Assembly (NCBI GenBank): GCA_900312665.1
Contig: ONZQ02000001.1
Coordinates: 354,600 to 418,599 of the forward strand
From: Cephalotrichum gorgonifer
Lineage: Eukaryota; Ascomycota; Sordariomycetes; Microascales; Microascaceae
Direction: 5' to 3'
DNA: 64,000 nt
Shown: one piece after another, positions 46,414 to 58,152 of the stretch
Position numbering within the stretch: position 1 is the first letter of the stretch
Layout: every line of letters begins with the position of its first letter
The notes under the pieces: generated by a model
The model's database searches: none
Told to the model about the DNA's origin: nothing
The model's input: only the letters and a program-made list of their open reading frames with translations
Made by a program: the position numbers and the translations under genes

Positions 46414-48613
46414 AATACTGTTCTATCTCATGATATGTTTGCTCTGGGACGTGGTGCGTATGTCATGTCGGTATTGGACCGTTGCGTGCAGAATGCGGAC
46501 CTTTATCCCCGGATGAGCGTATCTTGTGTTTCAATCTCAAGAACACGGAATGTCCATTCTCCCACTCTGGATTTACACTTGCTTCCATGATGTTCAGAGT
46601 ACTAGTACATATGGGGAGTCCGGGGAACGGAGTAGTGGAGTACAACCCGACTCCTGACACCGTTAGATAATGGCGCCCATCTTGCCATAACTTGGTCAAC
46701 GAATTGGTATTACTAGCAGGCGTGGGAAAGATGTCAAGAGGTATCATAGTTCTCCCGAAAGAAATAAAAAAAGATAAACGGAACAAGTTGCGACCATCGA
46801 CGCGAAAACAACATCTATAAAAATGAGGTTCGTGTGGCCGTCGTGTGAAGGCGTGGGCGTGTCCTCGATACAAGTAGTGGCCCTCATCGGGACGAACGGG
46901 ACGATGAGTCTGCTTTGACCAATTGGAGATGAGACCTCCTTATCAAGATCAAATTCAAGGCCCCCCCTTCGTCGCTCGGGGTGATACCCCGGACGAGCAG
47001 GGGAGGGGCCGTCGAAGGATTCCGGATTGGTATCGCCCGGAATGTTTGGTGGGTGCCGAGGTGGGAGGCGAAGCAACGGGAGCCCGCAATCTCCCGCCCA
47101 TTGCCTCTTTCCTTATCCCTTTTGCCATTCGGCTTTTGCCTGTGGTTCTCGTGAATGTTGCCTTGGACCCGAGTCTAACCAATCCCCCTGCTCCGGATAT
47201 CATCCCAAGCCTCTCACCGTTGTCTCTGTTTAATCCATTGGCACACCCTGAATTCGGTGAGTTAGCCTCCCTCATTCTTCAATAGCTGGACTGTTGCCTC
47301 CAATATCCCACCTCGCATGCGCACATCCGTCCCGCCTATTCGTCCCACCATCACGCCTTACTGATGCGGGAGAGGGAATATTAGTTTCTCGAACTCCAGG
47401 GGGGAAAAGGGGGGGTGTAGCCACAGGGGAGGTGTGTCATCAGTACATACTTGGGTGGAGTTACGTCCATGGCGAAGTGAAACCCACACTGGGGGCCACA
47501 GCAACACGTGCTCCCGATACTGGCACCAACAGGCCCGTGGGCCTACGGATCAGAGGTACTTTGTGAGCGCCACCGATGCCGATTGGGCCAGGTTACGTAC
47601 ACAACGAGCTTTCCAACGTCCAATGCGTGTGCTGCGATCTGGATGATGATGCATGTCGTTAGGCGCGATTTGAGACCTCTTGCGGGAGAATTCGGCGAGG
47701 AAGTCGTCACCGCTTCTCCCCTTAATCAGGGGGAATGAGATATTATTATTGTGCGCGTTTCTTATTCATGTATCTTTTCCTTCAAAGTCTGTGAACACGA
47801 CTTTTTTTCCGCACTCGCTGTCGTCTGCTCGTCCCCCTGTTCGTTCCTTCCCTCTTTCTCCTCCAGAGCTTCCTGACCCGCTCCACCACACCCCTCCCCC
47901 CCGCTCCATCCCACCCCCTCCCTTCCTCCCCCCCCTCATTCCCCTGGAGGGAGCTATTATGTCATCCTCTATCGGACTTGGTCTTTCGCAAGAAACAGCA
48001 GAAATCCCGAGATCCGCCAACCAGACGCCTCCCGCCTAGACTTTTCCCTCCCACCCCCCCTTATCAGACCGCCCATCTTCGACGAAGGAGGGCTTGTAAA
48101 TTCCAGGGAAAACCACGAAATCTCGACGATTGGCTCCATCGTCGTCCTCTCCTTCCCGTCGTCGTGGAGCTTTCGTCAGAGGAGGCCCCCTGCCCGCCCC
48201 CTTCGCGTGTTTCGCCTTGGCGCAAGCTGCCCTTTGTTTCCTTCCCCTACAGCGTCGCCCCCCCCGCTATCGATACGATCCTTATCCCTTGGGTTGCGCC
48301 ACCCTTCAGTCCTTCGACCCGTTTCACGCCCATACCTACCCCCGATTACAAGGACCTACCTTTTTTACTTCTCCGACGGACCACGTTCTTCAATCCTCCC
48401 TGGATCAACAATCGACGACTGATTTTCGTCCCCGCTGAACTCCCACCCGTAGTAATAGCGAATGGTTAGTCCGTTGTTGCGCGTCCGTTTGGGTTATCGG
48501 AGCGTTCAGCTAGCTCGCGTCATCGGGTTATGACATAAGAGGTATGTATTTGTTTCTTGTTAGCTTTTATTTTATGCCTTACCTTTCGATCTCACGCTCG
48601 CCTTACCCCGCCA

Positions 48614-48635
48614 TCCTCTCCTCTCCTCTCCTCTC
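48614..48635 (+). repeat. (CCTCT)n pyrimidine tract
   Basis: About four tandem CCTCT/CTCCT units lie ~370 nt before the PREG-type cyclin ATG, typical of CT-rich promoter or leader regions of fungal genes. Confidence 0.6.
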
Positions 48636-49007
48636 GCTCTGTCGCGTCTCCCCGACCAACATTGGGCCGCATCTCGTCGAAGCCTCAGTCTTTCTACTTC
48701 TTAAACGTTCTGCGCATTGCCCTTGCCCGCCTGTGATTTGTCCCGCAGGGTACAGCCTCCTCCCACCCCGCCGGGAGTTTGAGGTACCTGCCGCATCAGT
48801 CTCCATCCGCCTCGACATACATCATCTGGATATCCTGCCGACACCGCGTCCAAACGTCTTTTTGCCTTGCGAATTCTAACAGCTGCCACTTCCAACAGAC
48901 CGTCTTGTCCCCTCTTACCAATAAATCATAAATCCTACGAATAGAATACCATGCTCTGGTCTGTGTGGTCGGTGAATACTGCTCCGGACCCCTCCTAGAT
49001 CCATACC

Positions 49008-50530
49008 ATGATTGTCACCATGACCCGCCAGCATCAACATTCGCCAGACTCATCACAATACGTTTCTGGCCACCCTGCCGGGTTTGAACCTCAGACCCAG
49101 CCGAGCCCACGATACACATCTTCCCATACCTCAACTCGCCCCATCTCCGATCGCCAGGAGACACTGCGCGACCCCGCGAAACCGATTTCAGGTCTTCACC
49201 GGTCCGCCACCGGAGGCGCGTCGCGCTTCCCCTCTCCGCCTTCCTCTTCATCACCGAGCACAGATTCTTTACCTAGCCACTCGCAGAATGCCCTGCCGGA
49301 TGCGCACATGCCACCTGTAGCTCCCGACCTTTCTTCGGGTAGTTCTTCCACCACGGTAGTCGCCATGCCACCCACCGCCACCTCGTCCACGCCACCCCGT
49401 GGCCAGCAGCCGTCTCCCTCGTCTGATGGTGGCTTTACTGTTGGGACTTCCTACAACAACGTCGGGATCGTCGCCGAGAACCCCCAGGATGACGACCCCT
49501 TGAAATCCCCTCCCCAAGGTCGCGTTATCCACATCAAGGACCTGGGCCATATACAGAGCCTTGTGAGGGCGGACCTCTTATCGGGGACCGAGGCGGGGAT
49601 TCTCAATGATACACACCTGCAACAGATGAAGTATGACATTAGCGGAATGCCGATCACGGACGTTATCGAGATGGTGGCCGCTCTATTAACAAAGATCACT
49701 TCCACCAATGACCTCCAACATGATGCCATCCAAAGGAACGCGACCCACCAGCAGCAGGCGAGCCAGAATACCGAGTCCGGCAGCGCCTCCAACATGAGCC
49801 CGTTGAGCACATCGGTGCTGGCCTTTCACGGAAAGAACGTCCCGGCTATCACCATTCTCAGCTACCTCAGCAGGATACACCGGTATTGCCCGACGACATA
49901 TGAAGTCTTTCTCAGCCTACTAGTTTACTTTGACCGTATGACGGAAAGGGTAAACGATAGGGTGATGAAGCACGAAGAAGCTAGGAAAAGCGATGAGGCG
50001 TGTCCGAGCCAGTCTTCGCAGAGCCATCCCCAACATCAACGTCAACACACCGTGGATACGGACATGAAGGACGATAGTAGCGGAAGTGCCGAGTCGGATT
50101 CCGATCTCGCCGATGACGACGACGACGACGAAATGGAGGACTCTGAGCCACCGCGTCGGGAGTTCGAAAGGATACCCGCAGGGTCGGCCACGTACTTTGT
50201 CGTCGACAGCTTCAATATCCACCGACTGATAATTTCTGGGGTGACCTGCGCAAGCAAGTTCTTCTCGGATGTGTTTTACACGAACTCTAGATACGCCAAG
50301 GTACGCCTGCCCTTTGGATTCCGATATGCGAGGGATACTGTACTAACGGAAGACAGGTCGGCGGACTCCCCCTGGCTGAGCTTAACCACCTCGAGCTCCA
50401 GTTCCTTCTCCTCAACGACTTCCGGCTGTTCGTCCCGGTAGAGGACCTAGATGCGTACGCGACGATGCTTGTCGAGTTTTACGCTCGGGAGATAGTGTCC
50501 GAGAAGTCACGGTCTGACGATGGGGAGTAA
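49008..50530 (+). CDS. preg: PREG/Pho80-type cyclin of phosphate signalling
   Basis: Two exons, 49008-50300 and 50357-50530, give 488 aa. The 56-nt intron has TACTAAC as branch site. Residues 1-~165 are Ser/Pro/Thr-rich and disordered. A conserved block follows (QGRVIHIKDLGHIQSLVRAD to the ITDVIEMVAALLTKI helix). The cyclin box contains FHGKNVPAITILSYLSRIHR and the typical YCPTTYEVFLSLLVYFDRM, then VDSFNIHRLIISGVTCASKFF, SDVFYTNSRYAKVGGLPLAE and LNHLELQFLLLNDFRL. This is the Pho80/PREG subfamily. The partner is a Pho85/PGOV-type CDK; in Neurospora the pair represses NUC-1 when phosphate is ample. An ~85-residue insert rich in Asp/Ser and containing DDDDDD sits between two cyclin helices. Without splicing the frame runs on into a Ser-rich nonsense tail, so the second exon matters. 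An alternative start is the next Met, four codons on (49020). Confidence 0.92.
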
Positions 50531-51681
50531 GGCGGTTTTCTTTCCCGATGGCTAGACAGGCAAAGCGACGACCGTAATAGTTGGGTCACGTTTCCTGGAA
50601 TATGGAAACTTTTCGGTATGGTAGGGCAGAGGTGTGCTCGGATGACCGGCTGCTCGGGACAAACTCCGTCTATAGGGGGTTACGAGGTGACGCGAAAGAT
50701 GCCGGGGTAGCACGCTCTCTGATGGATTGAGAGGGGTGCCGTCACTGGGCATATACCCCGCTGGCCGGCAACGTGGAGTTTGCGGGATTATCCAGGCTTT
50801 GTTTAGACTACCCGACTTTGCGATGAGGGGATATCGGCACGGATTTCTCACCGGGGTGTTGATACCTGCCCAGAGGCTGGGCAGGGCGCGGTCGGTTCAC
50901 CGATCTGGCGTTTCTCATTGATATCCGATACATGTGCCTGGATGAGATTTGCTGTTCTCCGTGTGGGCAGGTGGCACAGCGGGCACAGACTCGGGGCATT
51001 AAACTCGGCCTTGGTCTAGATTTGGGTCTACAGCTCGTTATAGGGTTTTCACGACCGGGGGGAGGGGGCACTCTGGGAGCGTGGGCGTGGGCGGTTGGGG
51101 ATACACTAGGACGGGAACAGGAGCGGGGATACACTGGTACGGGAACGGGCAAGGGATACGGGGATATACACTCATACAGGCGGGGCAATAACCATGTTTT
51201 AGTATATGACTTGCGGCTGGTGTTCGTTATGATTTACATGCGGCTGGGGGAAGTGATGTTTGGGTGTGTGTTATCGTCGTGAGTTCAGAGTAGCTCGGTA
51301 GGCTCTTTTTCGTGCCAAGGTTTAGGACAAGGACTCAGTGATGCTGAAGAGTTATGGCTATAATAGGCCCGATCTGGTAAGGCTCATGTTGTTTCGCCGT
51401 CGAGATCCGAGGAGGAAGCAGCTTGTTTAATATGGGGTTTCCCATAGACGAAATGGTGGTTTTCTAGCATTTGTTTTGCTTTTTCAATCGCTATGGCTTC
51501 GTTTGGTACATTGGTATCGTGAATGCGATATTGGTTCATGTGGCTGTGCTTGTAATGTTTATATGATTGACTGTGAGAACGTGTAACCGTTATATGCTTG
51601 CTGTCCTTCTATGTCCGGAGGATCCGGGTGCTATGGGGGAATGACGATTGGAGAATGAAACCGACTCCACTCCTTTCTCTC
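50531..51681. other. 1.15-kb spacer between PREG-type cyclin and NAT (convergent 3' ends)
   Basis: No gene is supported. A two-and-a-half-copy G-rich tandem repeat is at 51097-51152, and AT-richer sequence at 51300-51600 probably belongs to the 3' flanks. Confidence 0.45.
51097..51160 (+). repeat. Degenerate 28-nt tandem repeat
   Basis: Two units (51097-51124 and 51125-51152) share GGGGATACACT..ACGGGAAC, followed by a partial GGGATAC. The units differ at about five positions. They lie in the 3' flank of the PREG-type cyclin gene. Confidence 0.7.
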
Positions 51682-52855
51682 CTAGGATTGAGCCTCAGGT
51701 GCCAGCGCGGAGGGCAGCCCAAGGATCCCGGCCTCATCCTCCGCCGACAGCACGACGCCGAAGTAGGTCCTGAGCGCCTCGATCCGGGCGCGTTCGGTCT
51801 CGAAGGTGAGGAGGGGGACGTCGGGCCCGAAGTCTGAGCGTGTGTCCGGCACCTCCTCACCCGAGAGAGTGGGATCCGCGGTGGGGGTGGCCAGGGTGCG
51901 GTATTTGAGGGTTTTCCCGAAGAGGATCAGTTGTCCTGCCATATCGGAGCCCTTCCCCTTTCCTACCTCCGTCTCTACCGCCGCTTCCTCCCCGCCTACT
52001 CTTGACTTCTCGGCGAGGAACCACTCCTCCCCGGCCAGGAAGGTCCTTACGCATATGACGCTCTCCGTGAAGAAGCTCCTCGTCATGGTGGTGAGATTCA
52101 TGACCTCGAAGTCGGGGGTGTGGAACTCCTCCCGCGCGAGCGCGTACGCGTCCACCCACGGCTCCGCGGGGGACGCGCGGTGGGAGTAGATCCAGGAGGG
52201 CGGGGTGTCCGGGTGGGAGGTCGATAGGAGGGGCTTCAGCTCCAGCTTCCTGTTTCCCGTTGCGAGGGCGGTCGCGGGGGCGTTTGGGAAGGGGAGCGGT
52301 GCAAGGGGTGTGTTGGCGCCGAAGCCTACGTCGACTAGGTACCGTACGCCGTCGACGGTAATGATGTTCGCCATGTGGCTCCTGGTTTGAAGTTAGAACC
52401 TCAGCGGGCGCCGGTCTCCTCCCGCGCCGGGAGATTTCGGGAAACTGTTCTTGGGAAGAGGAGAGGGAAAAAAAAAAGAAAGAAACTCACCAGCCGGAGA
52501 ATCCCTCTCCCTGTTGCCCCATCGTCGCAAAGCTGACCCTCCCCCCGACGGAGAGCACATCGTACCCCAAAGACCGCAGGATACAACCGAAGACGGTGTT
52601 GGTCTCCATGCAGTACCCGCCCCTCTTGCCCCCCACGCCGTTCCCCTCGACGATCTTGTGGAAGACGGTGTCCGGGGCGACGGAGAAGCGGCGGGTGGGG
52701 GAGTAGTGGAGGGATAGGGACTCGAAGGGGGCGGAGGTGAGGTGGGCCGTTACTAGGAGATGGAGGTTCTCGAGGGTTGGGGCCGGGGGAGTCTGGGAGG
52801 AGTAGGAGACATGGTTCAGGTATTGGGCGACCTGAGAGGGGGTGTAGGGCTTCAT
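51682..52855 (-). CDS. Arylamine N-acetyltransferase (NAT) family
   Basis: Two exons on the minus strand, 52855-52491 and 52381-51682, give 354 aa. The intron has GT-AG ends and a T-rich run just after the donor. The NAT catalytic triad is complete: C82 in GGKRGGYCMETN, H124 in the exon-exon junction peptide WSHMANII, and D139 in YLVDVGFG. The N-terminal helical domain contains APFESLSLHYSP, as in other fungal NATs. The family moves an acyl group from acyl-CoA to arylamines. In Fusarium, a NAT (FDB2) uses malonyl-CoA to detoxify plant benzoxazolinone-derived aminophenol, but the acyl donor here cannot be told from sequence. The C-terminal part includes a variable Glu/Gly/Lys-rich loop. The enzyme is probably cytosolic; no signal is seen. 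Confidence 0.92.
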
Positions 52856-53979
52856 TTTCTTTAGTCTTCTTTTGGAAGTTGGAGGTTCGTTGGACTGTGG
52901 CTAGGGCGCCTTAAGCGAGGTAGTCTGAGTGAGAGATTTGAGTGAGAGGCCTGTGTGAGAGTTCTAGGCGGGAGGTCTGAGTGAGGTAGTTTCCCGTGAG
53001 AATGGTTTGCGCGAGATAGATGCCGGGGGTTTAAACCGCGAAAGGTGGAGACGACGATGGAGTGGTGGTGGCGGACTCGACCAGGCCACGAGTTAGTCTA
53101 CTTCAGCTTCACCATGAGGAGGGGTTGTATTATTGCTCTCCGAGTAGAAAGGGCGCCGCCAGGGCTGCTGCGCGCTTACCTTTCGCCAGCCCTTCCCTCA
53201 TTAGCAAGCCAGTAAGATGTGGAGGATGTCATCTCTCAGGAACTTATCGTCATCTTCAAGACGAGAAAACACCTTGATCTGACTTACATCTCCAAAAATG
53301 GCTTGCGACAATCCGACGAGGGGTCGATATTGGTCCCCCCCCAAATTCCGACTCCGAAATTCCGAGCCGATGGGCCCCATCCCCTTACTTCCCTGCTTTC
53401 ATTACGTAGTAGGGCGGACCCCAAGAACTCCGACCCGGCTCCACAGCTTTGTTCTGAGGCCCTGGTGGGATAATATCGGGGGTTACGCACTAAAAATATC
53501 GCCGATCCCAAAGGGGAATGGTGGGTGGAACGGCCATGCTATGCGAGGAATACGGCGCGGTAACGAGAAGGTAGTACGAACGGCGACCCCTGCGGGGCCA
53601 GGTGGGGCTCCTTCTAGATTGATGGCTCGTGGCTGGCCGCTCGACACACTGCGGTTCCTGGCAGGCGCGAAATACGACGAATGCGAGATGCACGATGGAG
53701 CTGGGCGGCGGCGATCAACGAGTGAGGCACGACGTCGGTAGGGTGGTGGTCTCCTGACGCACCCGGAAGAGAGGAAGGACACTGGGAAGGATATTTATAT
53801 AAAGCTTGATGCTTCCTCTCCGGAACGATTTGATTCCTTTCTTTTTTTTCATCACACCAGTTTCTTAAGATACCCATGATACCCCGAAAAGGAAAGCAGT
53901 CCGTCACCACAGTTCACCACTTACACCACATTCGCCTTCACAGCCCCTCCACACCACACCAGACAGACAAAGCAATACA
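52856..53979. other. 1.1-kb divergent spacer between NAT and DUF74-family gene
   Basis: This spacer holds the promoters of both flanking genes. A loose repeat of GTGAGAG/GTCTGAGTGAG words lies at 52915-52990, just upstream of the NAT start. No open frame with recognisable similarity is present. Confidence 0.45.
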
Positions 53980-54604
53980 ATGGCAGCCGCAATGATGTCG
54001 TTGGCACCCGGCGACGAGAAGATCCCCCAGAGTATCAGCGAGGCCGCTCCCTCGCTGTCGGACCTCCATTGTTTCACAGAGACCGACGGGGTCATCACAA
54101 CGAGTGAGTTTGACCCACCTGCTCGCCCATCCATTGATACTTATCCACAGGCCCGTTCGCCCTATCCCCATATACACTTACACATACACATACACGTATA
54201 AGGAAAGGGCATCACTAACTAACACTCCACCTCCAGCCATGTTTGACATCCACGGCTACCGCGTCGTCAAAGTCCTCGGCGTAGTCTATGGCCTCACCGT
54301 CCGGTCCCGCAACTGGGCCGCCTCCCTCGGCATGGTCCTCCGGTCCGTGGCCGGCGGCGAGCTGAGGTGGTTCACGTCCATGCTGTACAGCTGCCGTAAC
54401 GACGCCATCTCGCGCGTCGTGCAGGAGACGAAGGCGAGGGGGGGCAACGCCGTCATCGCGCTGCGGTTCGACACGGGGGACCTGGGCGGCTTCGCGCAGG
54501 TGTGCGCGTACGGGACAGCGTGCTTGGTGGAGAAGATTGATGAGGGCGCGGCGGAGGCGACGCAGCTCGTCGGGGCGGGGCCGGGGGCGGGGAACGAGAG
54601 CTGA
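53980..54604 (+). CDS. YbjQ/UPF0145 (DUF74) family protein
   Basis: Two exons, 53980-54103 and 54237-54604 (GT-AG, branch-like CTAACTAAC), give 163 aa. After a ~40-residue acidic/Ser-rich leader, the DUF74 core begins at MFDIHGYRVVKVLGVVYGLT. It continues VRSRNWAASLGMVLRSVAGGE, LRWFTSMLYSCRNDAISRVV, ARGGNAVIALRFDTGDLG and ends AQVCAYGTACLVEKI. This order (G-x-V-x-G motif, small-residue helix, then A-x-x-x-GGNA-V-x-x-R-F-D) is that of the widespread bacterial YbjQ family, sometimes labelled as putative heavy-metal binding. Homologues occur in fungi. No catalytic residues are known, and the function is unknown. There is no membrane helix or signal peptide. Confidence 0.88.
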
Positions 54605-55300
54605 GACATTGGTGGGCTGGGGATTGGAATTGGGATTTAAGATGGGTTTATGGGATGTACTCGTAATCATGAAAGCCGGAATATTAGACTACTGGGGAAC
54701 AATGTCCATATCAAATTGAGCTGACCTTGAGATCCACCAAGGTATTGAAGTCTAAGTACGGACACAAGTACTAAAATGTACTTGAACGTAGTGTACAAAT
54801 CTAGCCACGCTATCTCATATTAGTGCACAATCAAGGGTCCGGACGTGGGGAATCTCACGGCTGCTGCCAGCTGTCTATTAACACCCCAACTCGTCATCTG
54901 CAGGGGTAATTGTCAATGGTGATGCGCCAGCCACAATATCAATAACTCCGCGAATCTACTACAAACAATCTACTATAGACTAGAATACTCTCTCCCTTGC
55001 AACAAGTCCATACTTCGCCGACTCCCGACCCCCGATCCTCGCCTCCCGCTCTCAAGAGATATATCTCTGGGTGGACTCCGTATGGAATGCGTTAGAGCCA
55101 TGCTCGCCTAACTCGCTACATTACCTTGCTTGCTCCGATAACACCTTCCTCACTTGGCCACTTGGTCACGAGAGCATCGCTCCGCGCCGTTTCGTCCTCC
55201 CTCCGGCCACCCGGCTACATTGTAGTCGGCGGATCATTCATGGCGATCGCCAACACACCCTAATCCGGACCAACACCTCGAACCATATCCCACCGCAACC
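54605..55300. other. 0.7-kb spacer between DUF74-family gene and dipeptidyl aminopeptidase
   Basis: A cluster of GTAC-type words (ACAAGTACT, TGTACTTGAA, GTGTACAAAT) lies at 54755-54800. CT-rich sequence at 54990-55060 probably belongs to the promoter of the peptidase gene. No gene is supported. Confidence 0.5.
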
Positions 55301-58152
55301 ATGGACCCATCGTCCGACTTTGGGAGCGCGAGCTCCGGCCCCAATTCCAAGCCCGAACACCGTATCTCCCACGACTCGCTCTCCTCTATCTCTACTACAA
55401 GCATAATCTTCGAGCGCATCGAAGAGCGCGTGGCCGAGAAACAAGCCCTCAAAGACCGTGACAACGAGAACCCTCTCCAGGATGACCCCGACGACTCCCC
55501 CGATCTCGAGAATGCCGCCTTGCTCGCCCCCGGCGCGGGGCTCCAGCGTCGTCCCATGGATAAGCGGTGGTGTCGCATTCTTTGCGCCACTACCGCCGCC
55601 CTCGTACTCCTGTGGCTAGGAGTATTGGGCGCGTATATGTCCCGAGCTAAGGACACGTCGGCCACGCGGCATGACGCCGTCGTCCCCGGCGTCTCGCTCA
55701 CGGGTAACCCCGTGACGCTGGATCAGGTCCTAGGCTATCAGTTTTCCGCCGCCAGCCATTCGATAAGCTGGATTCCCGGCCCCGACGGCGAGGATGGACT
55801 GCTTCTCCAACAGGGTGCCGCGGACAAGGACTACCTGATTGTCGAGGACGTGAGGGCCTCCGGGGACGACGACGAGGAGGGGTTAGGGTTCGAGTCGGAG
55901 TCCGCTGAGAGCAGCCGCACGCTGATCCGGTCCTCCAATCTATCCTACTCCGGGCAGCAGGTCCCGATTTCTCGGGTCTTCCCTAGCCGCGATCTGAAGA
56001 AGGTGCTCATCGCGAGTGGGTTGACCAAGGTGTGGCGCCACTCCTTCACGGCGACCTACTGGATCCTTGACGTCGAGACCCAGGAGATCGAGCCCCTGGA
56101 CCCCCTCAACCCCGATGCCGTGGTCCACCTCGCCACCTGGAGCCCGAAGAGCGATGCCGTGGCCTTCACCAAGGACAACAACCTGTACCTCCGCACACTC
56201 AACGGCCGCAGGGACAAGCAGGTGCGGCAGGTCACGCGCGACGGCGGGCCCGACATTTTCTACGGGATACCCGACTGGGTCTTTGAGGAGGAGGTCTTCG
56301 GGAACAATCAGGGGACATGGTGGTCGGAGGACGGGAAGTTCGTCGCGTTCTTCCGCGCCGACGAGAAAGAGGTCCCCGTCTACCCCGTCCAGTTCTTCAT
56401 CCAGCCGCCCGACGGGTCCCCGAGCTCGGACGACATGTTGTACCCTGTCACCGAGGAGCTCAAGTACCCCAAGGCCGGGGCCACGAACCCCGTTGTGAAC
56501 GTGAGGTTCTACGACGTCGTGGCGGATGAGGTCTTCACCGTCGATGTACCGGGCGGTTTCGAGGATGACGATAGGCTCATCACGGATGTTCTGTGGGTGG
56601 GCGACAAGGTCCTGGTGAAGGAGTCGAACCGTGTGAGCGACGTCCTACGCGTCGTCCTTATCGACCCGGTGGCCCGCACGGGGAAGTCCGTACGAACGGT
56701 TGATACCGGGAAGCTGGACGGCGGGTGGTTCGAGAAGTCGGACCCTGTCTACATCCCCGCGGACCCTAAGAACGGCCGCCCGCACGACGGCTACGTTGAC
56801 ACAGTGGTGCATGGCTTCGGGGACCACCTCGCCTACTTCACCCCGCTGGATAACCCCGAACCCCTGATGCTGACCTCGGGCGACTGGGAGGTCGTCGGCG
56901 CGCCATCGGCCGTTGACCTCGCAAACAATCTCGTCTACTTTGTATCAACACAGAAGTCCTCCATAGAGAGGCACATCTACTCCGTCGGACTTCTCGACGG
57001 CGCGGGGCTGAAGCCCGTGACGAACACCTCCGAGACGGCCTACTACGAAGCGTCCTTCTCCAGCGGGGCCGGCTATGCCCTGCTGAACTACCAGGGGCCG
57101 GACATTCCCTGGCACAAGGTCGTCAGCACTCCCTCGAACCCGAAGCCCTACGAGCACGTCGTCGAGAAGAACGAGAGGCTGCGGGGCCTGGTTCGGCAGT
57201 ACGACCTCCCCACCCTCCACTACGGGACCCTCGAGGTCGAAGGCGTGCAGCTGAACTACGTCGAGAGGCGCCCCGCCGGATTCAACCCGGCGAAGAAGTA
57301 CCCCGTCCTCTTCCAGCAGTACTCCGGCCCGGGGTCCCAGCAGGTGAACAGGAAGTTCGCCGTGACGTACCAATCCTTCGTCGCCTCCAGCCTCGGGTAC
57401 GTCGTCGTGACGCTCGACGGGCGGGGCACGGGGTTCATCGGGCGGGCGAACCGGGTCCTCATCCGGGACCATCTGGGCCGGTACGAGGCCGCCGACCAGG
57501 TCGCCGCGGGGAAGCACTGGGCCTCCCTCCCCTATGTCGACGCCTCGCGGCTCGCGATATGGGGGTGGTCCTTCGGGGGCTTCAACGCGCTGAAGACCCT
57601 CGAGGTCGACGCTGGGGAGACCTTCTCGTACGGCATCGCCGTCGCGCCCGTCACGGACTGGCGATTCTACGACTCCATCTACACGGAGAGGTACATGCGC
57701 ACGCCGCAGGAGAACGCTGACGGCTACGCGGAGACGGCGGTGCGGAACGCCTCGGCCCTGGGTGCCAATGTGAGGTTCTTGGTCATGCATGGGGTCGGCG
57801 ACGACAACGTCCACTACCAGAATACGCTGCAGCTGCTGGACGACCTCGACATCGCCGGCGTGGGGAACTACGACGTGCACTTCTTCCCGGATAGCAATCA
57901 TGGGATTTACTTCCACGGCGCGACCAGGGCGTTGTATAACCGTGAGTTTTCTTTTGTTTTTTTTTTAACCCTTCCCTTCACCTACCCCGGCTCGACCCCC
58001 AAAGCCCACGAAATAGTGTGACCTACGGACCGTATCTGGGACGAGAGAGCTGATATAGGACTATAGGTATGACGGACTGGCTCGTCAACGCCTTCAATGG
58101 CGAATGGGTTCGCCTCTCGCACCCGAAGCCGAAGCCCAACCGGAAATTCTGA
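55301..58152 (+). CDS. dapB: Type II membrane dipeptidyl aminopeptidase (DapB/Ste13 type, peptidase S9B)
   Basis: Two exons, 55301-57941 and 58067-58152, give 908 aa, near the usual ~900 of fungal DapB/Dap2. A cytosolic N-terminus of ~90 residues precedes one membrane helix (about 92-113, ILCATTAALVLLWLGVLGAY). The lumenal part has the beta-propeller (WILDVETQEIEPL, DWVFEEEVFG with the Glu-Glu that holds the substrate N-terminus) and the alpha/beta-hydrolase domain. The catalytic set is S757 in GWSFGG, D834/D835 in GDDNVHY and H867 in SNHGI. It removes X-Pro and X-Ala dipeptides from N-termini in the vacuole or Golgi. The second exon supplies the conserved C-terminal helix (MTDWLVNAFNGEW). 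In yeast the Golgi enzyme Ste13 trims alpha-factor spacers; whether this single gene does so here is inference. The N-terminus has an acidic patch with possible sorting signals. Confidence 0.95.

Larger units (their letters stand above)
45601..49007. other. 3.4-kb spacer / probable long leader region of the PREG-type cyclin
   Basis: No gene is supported. Contents include a G-run at 45806-45820, a (GTA)15 microsatellite at 46369-46413, several GTAC-type words near 46600, a pyrimidine-rich zone at 47820-48070 with an isolated 26-codon frame (47959-48039), and a (CCTCT)n-like tract near 48614-48635. The CT-rich right half resembles a long fungal 5' leader. Confidence 0.45.

Noticed and set aside
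56945..57916. 323-codon minus-strand frame inside the dipeptidyl aminopeptidase
   Set aside because: It is antisense to the catalytic domain of a certain gene; no domain pattern is present.
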